Shown here: piece by piece, positions 18,415 through 30,707 of the stretch
How the letters are laid out: each line of letters begins with the position of its first letter
How positions within the stretch are numbered: position 1 is the stretch's first letter
Assembly (NCBI GenBank): GCA_021292165.1
Contig: CM037877.1
Coordinates: 31,694,197-31,758,196 of the forward strand
Source: Shinisaurus crocodilurus
Taxonomy: Eukaryota; Chordata; Lepidosauria; Squamata; Shinisauridae
Direction of reading: 5' to 3'
DNA length: 64,000 nt
Made by a program: the position numbers and the translations under genes
Notes under the pieces: generated by a model
Seen by the model: the letters and a program-made list of their open reading frames with translations, nothing else
Told to the model about the DNA's origin: nothing
The model's database searches: none

Positions 18415-20354
18415 ATAGCATAATGATACAGGAAGACAGATGTACAGATACCATCTGTGGATGCTGATCTCCCCTTCCCCTACAGCCCCACATGCCACAG
18501 CCCAACCCATTTAGAAGGGTCTCCTGAACCTTGGGAGAAGCTTTTGGGGTGTTCAGGCACAGGTACAGGGAGGAGGGGGCAGGAAAGTCACCTTTCCACC
18601 CTCTTCTACTGAGGCATCTCTGGATTCAAACCTATTACTCCAAATTCTGGTGATTCTCTACATGTCTGTATATTTCTCATTCACCTAGGGCTGGTGACTG
18701 ACTTCATGCTGCATCTTGGGGCATTTTCTTTCCCCAGGTTCACATTTTGTTGTGTAATTTACACATAAGTAGACCTACAGAGCAGTGCTGCTAGGACAAT
18801 GTCAAATGCAGGGTAGTAAAAAATGTCCCCAAATTTCAGACACCTGCCTTTTACAGTTTTCTTGCTATTAATCAAACATGCCTGGGACATAAAATGTCCC
18901 AGAAATATGCATATCAATAGGCTATTTGGGGGCTTGTCACCCCAAATAATGGAAACAATTCGGAGGACAAAAGGAGGTCATCCACAGGTCATCTTAGTCT
19001 CTTTTGATAGCCAAGAACAGTAGCAAACACCTCCTGCAAACAGAAAAGAAATCCATTGAGGGAAAGCTTTGTTATGCTGATTTAAAGTCTGTAGGCCTCA
19101 GGCTTCTGTCAGGCTTTTGTACTGATAATTTAGGGTCAATAGGCCTCTCTATTGTTATGCTGATTTCCTGGATTTAATTCTTGCAGGAAAGATTAAGTCT
19201 TACATTACCTTCCCTAGCTGAAACCTGAAATCCATTCTTATGCTGATTTAACCTCCTGGGGGAAACATTCAGTCAAACAAAGGCCTTTCATATGCAACAT
19301 TTCCCTTGCCTGAGGCACTTTTGTTTGGGGAGACCCAGGCACCCCAACTACAACGAACTTAAGGTTTTTTAAAATGCTAGATGAAGTCTAGAGAGTTAAG
19401 AGAAATCTCTGGTTGAACAGGTTTTTGAATCAGTATAAAATAAAATCAGAAAAAGCAATTTGACCAGAGACTATAATGCAATGAGCATACCATGCCGGGC
19501 GATGGTGCCTCTAATATGTTACCACTTCCTCTGAAAGAACTATCTGTCTCTGATACAGTTCCAGAGTTAAGTAGTGGTTCAGCACTTCTTTGTCCTTCCT
19601 CTGAAATCATTTTTATGGCATTTATTTCAATTACTGATTCTGCTCTTAGATAAGGCAGGGATTTACTTGCTTCCGATTCACATCACTGCTACTTCATACC
19701 ATAAAATGCTCTCCCAGCTTCGGTTTGCTAGATCACTATAGGGGAGATTCAATTAAGCACTAATGCTGATGCTGTTTCCTTGGCATCAAGGAGCTCCCTA
19801 AGTTCTTCCCAGTCTTATTTTGTTATGCTTCTCAGCTGGAATAGTCCTTCATAAACCAAACTCACTGCCTTGCCCAGTTTTGCCCACATGTCAATGTGAA
19901 TTGTCAGCATATACACTCAGAAGGTTTCCGATGTACTCCTTGACCAGGAAAACAGGTAGAGCCTCATCTGCAAATTCATTTGCAGGTTCTCCTTTTTCTT
20001 ATGGTAATGGGGCAGGGGTGACAGAGACCTGAAGTATGAGGAGAGCTCCCTTCCACAGTGAGTACCACTGCCTGCCTTCCCTCCCCCATAGAATATCAGA
20101 TGGGGGGGGGGGATAACACAATCTGTGTTGCCATTATTTTCACCATTGTCTTGCTCCTCCTTTTTCTCTCTGTGATGACCCTTTGTGTGCCCTGACTCTG
20201 AGAAATAGGAATGGATGAATCTATTTATTTATTTATTTAAAATAAATTTAAAAATAAAATATGGATGCATCTGTCAGCTTCACTTTCTCCAGCATGGAGT
20301 TCCAGTTGGAATGTTGGTTGGGGCAGAATCCCATCCCCCTAATTATAGAATAAA
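18415..20354. other. No recognised gene; weak 83-bp spaced motif at 19072-19250
   Basis: About 1.9 kb of mostly unique sequence. TTATGCTGATTT occurs at 19073, 19156 and 19239, spaced 83 bp, but the sequence between is not clearly repeated. A (TTTA)n run lies at 20222-20240. Confidence 0.4.
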
Positions 20355-20465
20355 GGTGCAATCCTATGCATGTTTCGACAGGGGGGGAAACTAAGGCCTA
20401 CAACTCACAGCATTCTGGGAGTTTTCGGCCTTGTTTTCTGCCTAAACATGCATAGGATTGTGTCC
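20355..20465. mobile_element. Palindromic GCAATCCTATGCATG MITE
   Basis: Left GTGCAATCCTATGCATGTTT and right AAACATGCATAGGATTG are inverted. GGCCTACAACTCACAGCATT and CTGGGAG lie inside. Related pieces at 1118, 35110, 45935 and 59622. Confidence 0.7.
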
Positions 20466-20469
20466 TAAT

Positions 20470-21955
20470 TTGGTTTAATACAACAAATACATTAACCATA
20501 TGCTAACCATGCCACATGCTCCTCTATTCAAGATATTTTTCCAGACATACTTTTCCAGACATTCCAGATATACCATATGTGCACTAGAGACTAGACCCAA
20601 TTCAGCGCCAGTAGCATGATAACTCATCCTTAGATTCTATAAAGCAGTCACAAAATACCAGTAGAGATACGTTCACCTGTGAGATGATTTGCATTTCCCT
20701 GGATATAAAATACAATAAATCCTGTGCTGCAAAAATGCGATGCCCTTTTGACACAAACACGAACTTGGGCAAAGATGTCTGGACACTACATATTTTTTTT
20801 TTATAACTGCATATTTATTGCAATAGAAACAGATCATCTGGAAAAGCCCTATATTCTCATGTCACTGGAACTTCCCACTAGCCTGTTCCTTTTCTCCTAC
20901 ATTATGGGTTTTGTGTTTGCTTGTTTTCCCCTTTGGGGACAGTGAAAAGGAAAATGAAGAAAGAGGATTGTTGTTGTCAAAAGTTGCTGAAAGTTCCACT
21001 ATGCCTGAACTGACTTAGCTCTTTCCTGCTTGCAGCATCTGCTAGACCTGGTTTCTATTGATCCCATGGTGGGAAGTAAAGATGTCAACCAGGAGGGAGG
21101 GTGGAAATGGAAATGCCACAGGACCTCCCCTGTGAGTGCACATCTCCTGCTGCGAGGTGTAATTTGTACTTCCCTGGATCAGCAGGAGTGACTCTAACCC
21201 ATTATGTGGTTGAGGCACAATTCAGCCACTGAGAGTGGAAGCCGGAGAGTAACTCCATGAAACCATTTCACAATGTTTGGGTGGTCTGTGTGGGTTTGTT
21301 TGTTTTTTAAATCCAGCTGTGTTATTTTCAGCTCATGGCTTGGTCTAGTTTTGCTTACCTCTTTAAAACAAATACCTTTTTGCAGTTTCAGCACCAGCTT
21401 CTCCATTAGCTACAGTAAAAAAAATTTTTTTAAATCATTACATTCCAATCTTACCTATACAGGATCTTCCAATTCATTGTTGTTTCCTTCTGTGTGTGCA
21501 GTCTGCGTCATTCTATGTCCCCACATTTATGGAACCTAATTGCCATGGTCTCACATCACCTAACAGATTGCCATTCATATAATCCACTGGAATCTCCGAA
21601 GAAGATGTGGAGATGAGTTTACATTATGCAAATTAGGGTGCATATGCATAGGCCTTATTGCATGCCTATCATGTACAGAATTGAACTAATCCTATTATAT
21701 ATATATATTCCAGTAAGAAAGCATCAAATTGAGCTGGTTGGTGCTCAAGTCATTTCTATCTCATCTTTAGGCAACTGATTTTTCTTACAGTATGCATAAT
21801 GAGGGGAAAATCAGTTTTGCAGCAATTTTCTTGTTCCCCCTCCTCTTCATATATCCTCATGTTAGCTCATTTCTTATGCTTTGGGGGCTTTTTTCTCTTA
21901 GATCCTGCAATCCACTGCTGTCAATTGTTCCTTGAGGCTCCCTGATGTCATTCCT
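20470..21955. other. No recognised feature
   Basis: About 1.5 kb of unique-looking sequence with a poly-T at 20792-20801 and (TA)n at 21697-21708. Frames of up to 88 codons show no domain. Confidence 0.45.
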
Positions 21956-21959
21956 TCTC

Positions 21960-24210
21960 CAGTAGTTGCAGGATAAGATTTTGTTATTTTTGTCGTTTCC
22001 AGTATGAGGCAACAGACTGTGTTTGGCTCACTTGTGGCATTTAGTGTATCTCTCAGATTGTTGCACAAGAAAACTTTTCAATTAGGCATCCCATTCAATT
22101 CAATTGGCCACAGTCAGCAAAGTACTTTCTAGTCATCTCTAAAGCATCACTAAGGTATTTAGGACACCCTGATCTGAGAGTATAAGACTTCCTGTAGTTC
22201 TGGATCCCCATGAGCTGCCATTTTGATCTGATGAAGTCTATTTTCAGATGCTGATAGAGAAGTGTGCTCAGCAGCATGAACATAAGTGTAACATAAATAA
22301 ATAAATAAATAAATAAACAAACAAACAAACATGTAAGTGCCTACTGACATTGTAGGCCTTTATGACAAGGTGTCTGCTATGACCAACTTTTTCCCAGGAA
22401 CACACTTAGCTACTGGGTTGAATGTCATTGTTTTCATTAGAAGACCTTGGCATTGTAATTGCACTTGGTCCAAAACTTTACCGTTTTCTCAAACTCATCA
22501 AGGGTTTATGGTCTGTGAGGAATCTGAAAGAAAGTAGACCACATAGATATCTGTAAAGCCGTTCACATGCCCAAACAGTGGCAAGGCACTCTTTTTTAAT
22601 GTGTGTGTCACACATTTCTGCTTTGATTAAAGTTCTGAAGCAGAATGCAACTAGCATACATTCTGAACCATGCAGCATTCCGCCTAGTCTATTCCACCTA
22701 GTCCATAGCTCCTTGCACCAGTGCTAACCATTGCAGGCTTGTTGGCATCCTAGAACTGTAAGTCTGGGACATTGGAGATTATGTCCTTTATCTTTGTAAA
22801 GGCAGCCTCCTGATCCATCCAGCGCCCAAACCAGGACATAGTGGATTTCAGCTGTTAGCATAGTGCTTGTGCTTCTGTTAAGATGTCCTGAAAATATAGA
22901 CCTAGGTAGTTCACCAATCCCTGAAAACATCTCAGTTCGGTAATGTTAGTCAGCTATTTTATTTAATTATTTCTATTTATCACTTTATTCATCACTCTGA
23001 TAGCATGACTTTGTTCTATGTTGTGCGATTAGTTTTTTTTTTTTAAAGAACTCGATTTCAGCTTGAGGGAGATTGCATTTTTTCCCTCCTTGTTTAGCTT
23101 TGTCATGCTCCATTTGGCCTTCCATTGTCCATTCTGGGTGATGGCTCAGGTAAGGAGGGATGACATGGTGGGACAGGCGGCTGGATCACGTCTGGACTTG
23201 GGTTGATTTCAGGATGATAGACAGCAATCCCGGAACTAGAGTACTAATACGTTACTTCAGCGTTGACTGGGAGCAACTGACAGGGCTTTATAATCAGGCT
23301 GCGAGAGAGTCTTCCTGGAAACTCCAACCCCTCAGGTGCTGTATCTGGCTGTTAAAGGGCCATTGGCCTTTTCCTGTAGGCATTTTGCTTCTCCTGGGGA
23401 GTGAAGGTTGGACAAGTGAGGAGTCAGTTGGGGGACTACTCCTCAGAGGTCTCCCTGTTTACTATAGGAGTTTGAGCTCCACTCTTTGAAGTCAGGGGAC
23501 AGAGGCATGTTTTGGGGTCATGTGGATCAAATGTGGTATCTGAAGCACTGGGCCCCAGTTCAGAAGGATCAAGGACTGATTGTTGCACCCCTTTGGAGTC
23601 ACTGTCACTGGAGGCTTCAGTCTCTGCGTGCTCCCAGTCCTGGGCCATGGAAAGCTTGAGTCCAAATTCAGGGATCTGATTCAAGATGATAGACCAACAT
23701 TTTGTCATCATCTGCCATATATTAGGATGCTACTACCCATGAAGGCAATGACTCCTTTTATGTCTCTGAGGAATTCTGTCATCTTCCTTGAAAACCTCAG
23801 AAGCACTTGTGATCCCGAACAGCAAGTCTGGAAACAAAATCTCCCACACTGTGATAAATAAAGTCAGTTTGGTGCCCTGGTTTGACAACGACATTTGTCA
23901 GAACCCACTTGAGGCATCCACTTTGGAAAATACTTTGGCTCCTGTCACACTTGGGAAAAGTTCTTCTAGTGTTGGAAGTACATATTTTTCTCTGACTGCA
24001 GCTTTATTAACCTTTTAAAGTTCTACACAGATGCAGATTTTCCCATTTTTCTTCATGATTGGGATCATAGATGAATATCATGAGGTTGACTCAGTTATTT
24101 CCTTAATTATGCCCTCCTTTTCAGGTTTATTTCCACCTTGTGGACTAAAAAAATGAGGCTCTGCACTATATTTATATGCTCCATGGTTTGGCATCAGTTT
24201 GTAAAACAAT
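21960..24210 (-). pseudogene. Decayed Gypsy-type LTR retrotransposon pol
   Basis: Minus-strand translations give pol pieces in order. At 24100-23750 there are RT traces: a stretch ending PTLEELFP, AKVFSKVDASSGF and FGITSASEVF. At 22930-22720 there is the RT/RNase H link (QEAAFTKIKDI, DANKPAMVS). At 22680-22480 the RNase H has KKECLATVWACERLYRYLCG and TDHKPLMSLR. At about 22330-22100 there is a pre-integrase spacer (SGCPKYLSDALEMTRKYFAD). Stops and frameshifts are many. The expected end of RT is missing; 22960-23680 holds sequence I cannot place. No LTRs recognised. Inactive. Confidence 0.8.
22285..22331. repeat. (AAAT)n(AAAC)n microsatellite within the Gypsy remnant
   Basis: AAAT units pass into AAAC units. 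The run interrupts the pol frame between RNase H and the following spacer. Confidence 0.85.
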
Positions 24211-24214
24211 GTCA

Positions 24215-25375
24215 ATAGGATCTTCTTTTATTACACTAGTGTCCCCAAATACTTCTTCTATTTCTTCCACTGTTCTTAGTAGTTTCCTTATGGAGTTGCT
24301 CTAGCCTCTTGATCATTTTGGCTGCACTTTTCTCCACATCCTCCATTTTCTGCACTTTGCTCTATATCTTTTTTTAGGTGTTCTGACCAGAATGGTACAG
24401 AAGAGATCTTACCCAAACCAGGGGGGGGCACCTCTCCACAGCCTCTCCTTTCCGTGGCGGAGGCCCCCCGCCTTGAACTTCTGAGTGGCGCAGAGCTGTT
24501 CTCCACGCCGCTCGAGCCGCCGGCACCACCCGCGTGGGTCCCATCGCATCACTTCCGGCACGCCGGAAATGATGCAACAGGACCCTGCGCCAGCGCACTA
24601 GACCCCCGTGCTACGTTATTTGCTGGGAAAACAGGGCAACAGGGCGCGCAGGGTCCCATCGCGTCATTTCCAGCATTCCGGAAGTGACGCGACGGGACCC
24701 ATGCAGGTAGCACCGGCAGCTCGCTGCGAAGAGGCGAGCCGCCACTGGAAAGAGGTAGGCCCTCGCGAGCATCGCGCGGGCATGAGCGGGGCTGATTTCG
24801 GCCCGCTACGCCCGCGCAAGGCGAGAGCGTACATCCCTACATGTACACAGCATTCCAAGTGTGGTTGCACCATAGATTTGTACAAAGGCATTATGATACT
24901 GGCAGTTTTATTTTTGATTCCTTTCTTAATGATACCCAACATGGAATTTGCCTTTCTCTCAACAGCAGCACACCTAGTCAACATTTTTATCGAGCTATCC
25001 ACCACAACCCCAAGATCTCTTTCTTGGTCAGTCACCACAAGCTCAGGTCCCATCAATGTATATGTGAAGTTAGGATTTTTTGCCCCAAAGTGCATCACTT
25101 TACACACTTGCTTACACTGAAGCTCATTTGCCATTTTAATGCCCATTCCCTCAGTTTGGAGAGATCCTTTTCATGCTCTTTGCAATCCCTTTTGTTTTTA
25201 ACCTCCCTAAATAATTTGGTATCATCCATAAATCTGGCCACTTCATTGCTCACCCCTAACTCCAGATAATTTATGAACAAGTTAATAAGCATTAGTGTCC
25301 AATATAGTTTTATTTTCATTGTCTTGGGAAGGATCCACCAGTGTCTGACCGCTAGCATTAATGATGTTGTGCAAG
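24215..25375 (-). mobile_element. CR1 LINE fragment split by a CpG-rich insert
   Basis: The minus strand reads CR1 RT C-terminal sequence: a region with VARFMDDTKLFR (25260-25220), GPELVVTDQERDLGVVVDSS, NKTASIIMPLYKSMVQPHLE (ending about 24860), then SVPFWSEHLKKDIEQ (about 24400). Between the last two lies an unrelated 24410-24838 block. This copy differs from the 15.1-16.8 kb CR1, so it represents another subfamily. FMDD replaces the usual FADD; frames are broken. Confidence 0.8.
24410..24838. mobile_element. CpG-rich insert with two hairpins
   Basis: A GC- and CpG-rich block sharply unlike its flanks. The right end CGTACATCCCTAC resembles the end of a TAGGGATGTACG-type hAT MITE; the left end is not clear. 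Two imperfect hairpins, 24536-24585 and 24651-24700, share arm sequence (GGGTCCCATCGC / GACCC ends). Flanks TGGTACAG and TGTACACAG are similar but not an exact target duplication. Confidence 0.55.
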
Positions 25376-25677
25376 CTTAAACTAGCACATTGGGGGAAAG
25401 TGATGATTTGCAACCAGATTTCATTGGCACATCACCACTTTTGCCCATTGCACTAGTTATGTTGCACAAGCATTGAGTCATGCTAGCAGAATGTCATTAG
25501 CACAGTAGCAGCTGGACACTATTGGATACTACCCTATGTTAGGAATTTGTGGGTTTAAAACTTGATTTCTGACACCATGTTATGGAAGGCTGAGAAGACA
25601 CAGCAGCCCAGAAGCTAGTTAAGAACTTTATCGTATCTCCCAAACAAGAACAGAACCTTGACAGGAAACTCCTGACT

Positions 25678-26140
25678 CATAGAATCATAGAAAAGTAGAG
25701 TTGCAAGGGGCTATAAGTCCATCGAGTCCAACCCCCTGCTCAATGCAGGAATCCAGGTCAAAGCATCCCTGACAGATGGCTGTCCAGCTGCACCTTGAAT
25801 GCCTCCAGATTGGGAGAGCCCACCTCCTCCCTAGGTAGTTGGTTCCATTGTCTTATTGCTCTGACAGTCAGGAAATGTTTCCTGATGTCCAGGCAGAATC
25901 TGGCTTCCTGTAACTTGAGCCCATTATTCCGTGTCCTGCAATCTGGGATGATCGAGAAGAGATCCTGGCCCTCTTCTTTGTGACAACCCTTCAAGTACTG
26001 GAAGAGTGCTATCATATCTCCTCTCAGTCTCCTCTTCTGAAGGCTAAACATGCCCAGTTCCTTCAGTCTCTCCTCATAGGGCTTGTTTCCAGTCCCTTTA
26101 TCATCTTTGTTGCTCTCCTCTAAACCCTCTCCAGTTTGTC
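25678..26140 (-). mobile_element. CR1 LINE 3' end, 5'-truncated
   Basis: Minus-strand reading gives KPYEERLKELGMFSLQKRRL, then QYLKGCHKEEGQDLFSII and RQWNQLPREEVGSPNLEAFK, a stop and the CR1 tail ending CTATGATTCTATGAG. The last 136 codons are almost open. Close to the subfamily at 15.1-16.8 kb. Confidence 0.9.
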
Positions 26141-26169
26141 TACCAACTGTCCAGTTGACTCCACCCACT

Positions 26170-27480
26170 TAAAACTAAGTCCCGTATCACCTAGTGACTA
26201 AACAGTATAATGACACTACCACACACCTGACAATAGCAGGGCACAGTTCACACTCTCTTGGGTTGGTTCCATCCTGTCAGGAAGTAGGAAGAATATGGAA
26301 TCTTTCATAAGTCTTGCTGAGAAAGTACGAAATGCAAATTGCAAATATGCGAGGCAAACTCTCTGCACACCAGATGCGAACAGAAAGTCATCTGCTAAAG
26401 ATCTTCATGATCTATTCATGACATAACATGAATAATTTTGAATAAAGAGGAATTTCATGATCTGTTCATGAACGAATTGGGAACATTAAATTTATCTGCC
26501 GAATAAATTATTCATTGTGAAGTGTTTGCTCAGTTCCATCTGTGAATGCAAGAGAGTCCTTCCAGATGTGTCTTGCTGTCATTGTACTTGGGAAAATGAA
26601 AAGCAGCATTTTATATAAATTCTGTTTGTGCCTGAACATTTCTAATGAAAGGAGCAGAACAATATCTTTATTAAATGGAAGACAAAAGTTGAAAGTGTTC
26701 ACAATGGCTACGGAACAATAATGGGAGTGAAATTATTAATTATTGTTGTTCCTGCTGCTGCTTTGGGGTGTTTTGTCTGTTTTTGTGTTGCAAGTTTTCC
26801 CAATTCATGCTTTGCCATCTTTTCGCAGGCTTCATGGGCTTTGTTTTGGCCATATGGTTGCATTTTGGGAAGTCAGTGTGCTCGCAGGGTTAGGGTTTTC
26901 AGTTCAAACAATGGCATTCTTTCCCACAGCCCTTGACACATGTAGCAGATTACAGACCTCCAGTGACTTCAGATGAGCTGAAAAGCAACATCCACTCATG
27001 GTCCTGGTCTTACCATCTGCACTGCAAAAATCCCCAGAAATTGATATTCCTGCTGCCTGCCATGGATTCACATCGCAGCCCAATGAAACCAGGGAGTCAG
27101 ACAGACAGAATAAAAAGAGTCCTTAGATTTTCCCCCAGCAAATGTCAAATGCACTGGATATAGGAAAGGGAGAAGCAAGGCGTATACTATCAGATGAGAT
27201 TGCATGGCAAGCCATTATCATGAACAAGGAGTGGTGGAATAGAGGACTCCACTCACTTGCATTTGTCTGACCCTCTCTCAACCTCACAAGTCCCTGAGCT
27301 CTGCTCTGATCAAGTGAGAGGGCGGTTGTGTCGCCTCTGTTTGACATCTCATGGACCCACTCTTCAGTATATCTCCTATTAAGAGAGGTGCCAAACTACA
27401 ACCTGTGTGGTAGAAGATGCCTTTCATGTGGATGTGAAGTATTCTCCAAGTCCCCCTTCCACAACATCTCTCACTTTCTA
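26170..27480. other. No recognised feature
   Basis: Mostly unique AT-rich sequence. Hydrophobic short frames at 26721-26976 lack a signal-peptide or exon context and I do not call them. TGATCTGTTCATGA-type motifs repeat near 26407-26480. Confidence 0.4.
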
Positions 27481-27489
27481 GGTGTTCGC

Positions 27490-28225
27490 CCCACAATGGC
27501 AGTACACTGACAGTGCCATTTTCATACACATTGCCCCAAAAACAGGGGGGAAGAAATAGGAAGCGAAACTCTCCCACCCCCACACACACATACACAAATT
27601 GAGGACTTCCATTTCCCATGAACCACTGCACCCATTCTTCTGAAACTTTGCAGGTTCCTTACTTATAAAAAGGCTGCCTGTCGTTTTCAGAACAATGATC
27701 CGCAAGAAACATAGGGGGGCTGAGCATGTCCTCTTTTGGATAACCTCAAAATATCTCAAGCCTGTTCAAGGCTGTTCATCATGCACGTCTGCAGCTATCT
27801 TTCTGAAATGTGGCAGGTTTCAGAAGGGGAAACTATTCTTGCAATTTCCATCCAATTCTGCCAAGAAATTTTTAAGAAGTTAATGGCAGTTTCCTTTTAA
27901 AAAATCAAAATATAAAGGTGTGTAGCACAATAAACCCTGCACCTATTTTTCTGACATTTGGCAGGCATAATCCCCCCCCCCCCAAGGGACTACTGTACCT
28001 GCAAATATCTTCCAATTCTAACAGGGGGGGGAATGTTATAGCCATTTTTTAATTTCCCATGATAGTCAATGAGCGTCTTGAAGCCTCGGATTTCTGAATC
28101 ATGTCTCAGGTTTGGTACCCAAGTTGAAACAGGCAGTCTCAGAATCAAGCCAAGTCTAATTGGGCCATTTCCAAAGGGCCAAATCAGGTCCAAATTGAAA
28201 CTTGGGGTCGATGCACACCTTTAGT
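27490..28225. repeat. Interspersed hAT-like repeat, TTCTGAAACTTTGCAGG type
   Basis: CATTCTTCTGAAACTTTGCA (27633), ATCTTTCTGAAATGTGGCAG and TTTTTCTGACATTTGGCAGG are three variants of one block spaced about 155 bp apart. TAAAGGTGTGTAGC at 27914 and GATGCACACCTTTA at 28209-28222 form possible inverted ends. C and G runs interrupt it. Confidence 0.5.
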
Positions 28226-28393
28226 TTTTATGGCATTTAAATCCCAGAAGAAAAATTGACCCAAAGTAGCTTTTACATTAATGAACCACTATATACATTT
28301 TAAATAACTAACAAATGTGATTGATACGTTACCCTTGTGTTGAAATATGACATGAAGTGACCCACTGATTTTCTGCCAAATTTAGTTCTCAGA

Positions 28394-28594
28394 GACTGGG
28401 TCCACACAACACAATAAGCCATGGTGGTTTATGAGCCATGTTTATTTTGGAGTGGCTTGTCATGTTGTCTGAACCCGGCCAGAGTGGCTTGTGTTAACAA
28501 ACCATGCTCCTGGGTTCAGACAACACGACAAGCCACTCTGAAACAAGCATGGCTCATAAGCCACCATGGCTTGTCCTGTTGTGTGAACCCAATC
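28394..28594. mobile_element. Palindromic MITE, GTTCAGACAACA family (copy 4)
   Basis: Ends GACTGGGTCCACACAACACA and TGTTGTGTGAACCCAATC. Inside are CCATGGTGGTTTATGAGCCA and its inverse, plus a nested pair TGTTGTCTGAACCCGG / CTGGGTTCAGACAACACGAC. Nearly the whole element is one large fold-back. Confidence 0.75.
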
Positions 28595-28599
28595 AGTAT

Positions 28600-29051
28600 G
28601 TCCCTTCTATGTAAAATGACAGTACCTGCTGCAAAGCATTTGTGAGCCACAGAAGACCATCAATAATTTTTAAAGCACCCTCTACACTTTCCTCAGAAAT
28701 CATGCTTCGAGCAATCTTAAGAAAATAATTGCTAGATGATTGTCTGAGAACATGTAATGGAGGGTGTTGTAAACATCAGATCTGTTTAGGCACACTGTTG
28801 GTATTCTGGATCTTCAGGAATGAACATTTAATCATTCTTGCCCTTTCATCACCTGTCAGTAAAAAGACAAAATGTCTTTTCACCCTTTTCACCTTCACAC
28901 AGCCCATCACCTGCATGTGACTGGATGAGAAAAATGGAAACTTAATTCTCTGTGAGCCTGGCTCCTAACATTTTTCTCCGCTGTTTTGCTTTTTCTTCTC
29001 TGTGCTTTTAATTAGGGCTGATCTGGACACTCTCTTTGTTATCCCACCACA

Positions 29052-29091
<40 letters not shown>

Positions 29092-29450
29092 CTTTTGTTT
29101 GGGAAAGGTTTAGAAATTTGGGAGAAAGTGAGCATCAAGTCTCCTTCATTCCTTTCTGCAGCATGTCCCTTTCTTAACTCTCTGTTATCTGCAGGCAGGG
29201 GAGCCCAATTAAAGTATACAATTCCCATTCCATGACAACTTTATCACCTAGCCATTGACACCTTTTGAATGCCCTGAGGGCAGCTAAGAAATTCCGCTCA
29301 GCCTGTGATAGACACAACAAGTCTTTCCTCCCTGAATGGATTTTGGCTGAGTGCTAGGGTAAAACTAAAAAGTTCATATATTGACTAGGCTTGCACTATT
29401 GGGGAAGGAAAAGAAGCCAAGTGGCTTCTTTTCCCCACCCCATATGTTCC
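28600..29450. other. No recognised feature apart from (CA)n(GA)n at 29048-29090
   Basis: Unique-looking sequence around a compound microsatellite. Confidence 0.45.
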
Positions 29451-29454
29451 AGTT

Positions 29455-29635
29455 CTGCACCACGTGCGGGTTGCTGTCTCATCCGAACCCAGCAAGGTGG
29501 TCACAGTGGGGGTGGCTTCCAAACCAGCCTGGCTGCAACCCATGGCTTGTTCTAGGATTCTGGGGTAGTTTGGAAGCCACCCCCGTGGCCCACCCTCACT
29601 GAGTTCGGACAACATGGCAACCCGCACACAGCGCG
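29455..29635. mobile_element. Palindromic GGTTGC...TTCGGACAACA MITE variant
   Basis: GCGGGTTGCTGTCTCATCCG and CGGACAACATGGCAACCCGC are inverted, as are GGGGGTGGCTTCCAAACC and GTTTGGAAGCCACCCCC. The layout recalls the GTTCAGACAACA family with a distinct interior. Confidence 0.6.
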
Positions 29636-29704
29636 GGGTAAATATAGAAAAGAGGCAGCGCATGACCAGCATACATGGGGCAGTCGGCAGTGGGGGAAAC
29701 CACC

Positions 29705-29727
29705 TTTATTATTATTATTATTATTAG
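29705..29727. repeat. (TTA)n microsatellite
   Basis: About seven TTA units. Confidence 0.85.
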
Positions 29728-29729
29728 CA

Positions 29730-30390
29730 GCATGACTCCAAGATGTGTGCTTTCAGGGGACTTTTAATAAGGAGCAGATATACAGGACAAGATGGGCTCT
29801 CCTCCACAGATCTGACTCACCCTCACAGGGTTCCCACTTTTTCCCTCCCTCCTTCCTGAGCTCTGTCACTGAATCAGAACAGGCAGAAATTCAGTGGGTA
29901 GATTTCCCCCCCCATCACTACACCTTCACATTGGAGAAAATGCTGTACCTGCTGCATGCGTGCAACAGCTGCTAATGGCATAGGGAACTTAATTTCTGCA
30001 TGAAGATCTGTGACTCAAACCTGTCTAGAATTCACTCCTGACCTAGAAAAAATTAAACTCATTTATTCAAACGGTGAATTGTGGGGTGGGGGAGAGAGAT
30101 GGAGAGTAGGACTCAGTGGTAGTGAAGTGTAGCATAGTGTAGTGACTCTATGGTGGTGGGGCAAAGGCATTCTGCCCATGCTCAAAGGCACAGCTTTCTC
30201 TTTAATGTGTTCAATAAACTGTAGCCTGTGTACCATGGGGTTTGGAACAGCACACCATGTTTTGGCCCTGCCTGCTACTGGCATGCAGTCCCCAATGTGC
30301 TTGCTCAGAACCAATTTGGCCCTCAGGCTGAAAAAGGATCCCCAGCCCTGGCTTATGCCATAATAAATGTATTAATCTTTACCCAGGGGA
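29730..30390. other. Mostly unique; hAT-like remnant at about 30260-30350
   Basis: TTTGGCCCTCAGGCTGAAAA resembles the right end of the CAGGGATGCAGAACC hAT family (compare 33400-33430). The rest is unrecognised. Confidence 0.4.
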
Positions 30391-30392
30391 GG

Positions 30393-30507
30393 CTGGTGAC
30401 TCCTATGTCAGTGGGGCTCCTTATCCATTGCAGCTTTTATTATGAGCTTTATAGGAGCTATCCATGGTGCTCCATGGTGGTGAATTTTGGGGATCACCAG
30501 CCTCACC
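30393..30507. mobile_element. GGAGGCTGGTGACTCC MITE, short copy
   Basis: Left CAGGGGAGGCTGGTGACTCC and right GGATCACCAGCCTCACCTG are inverted at their ends. The interior has TAGGAGCTATCCATGGTGCT. Fuller copy at 61785-62001. Confidence 0.7.
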
Positions 30508-30707
30508 TGTGTTTATGGTGCCACAAGTCTCTTTATCTTTTTTTTTTTCCTGTAACAGAGTAACATAGCTCCCCTCTGGAAAATGTGGACTACACAATTA
30601 GGTATGTGTGATTAAAAAGGAGTCTACTCCAATGTAGAAAACTAGAGCAGATGATTGTCAGGTTCCTTCCAGCTCTGCAGTTCTGTTTGTCCATGTTCTA
30701 ATATTTT

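Noticed and set aside
19072..19250. 83-bp tandem repeat
   Set aside because: Only TTATGCTGATTT recurs at regular spacing; the rest of the units does not align by eye.
24664..25146. 160-codon minus-strand gene
   Set aside because: It is CR1 RT sequence joined by read-through to the CpG-rich insert; the fusion is accidental.
26721..26976. Small membrane protein gene
   Set aside because: Two overlapping hydrophobic frames arise from a T-rich stretch; no start context, exon signals or similarity recognised.
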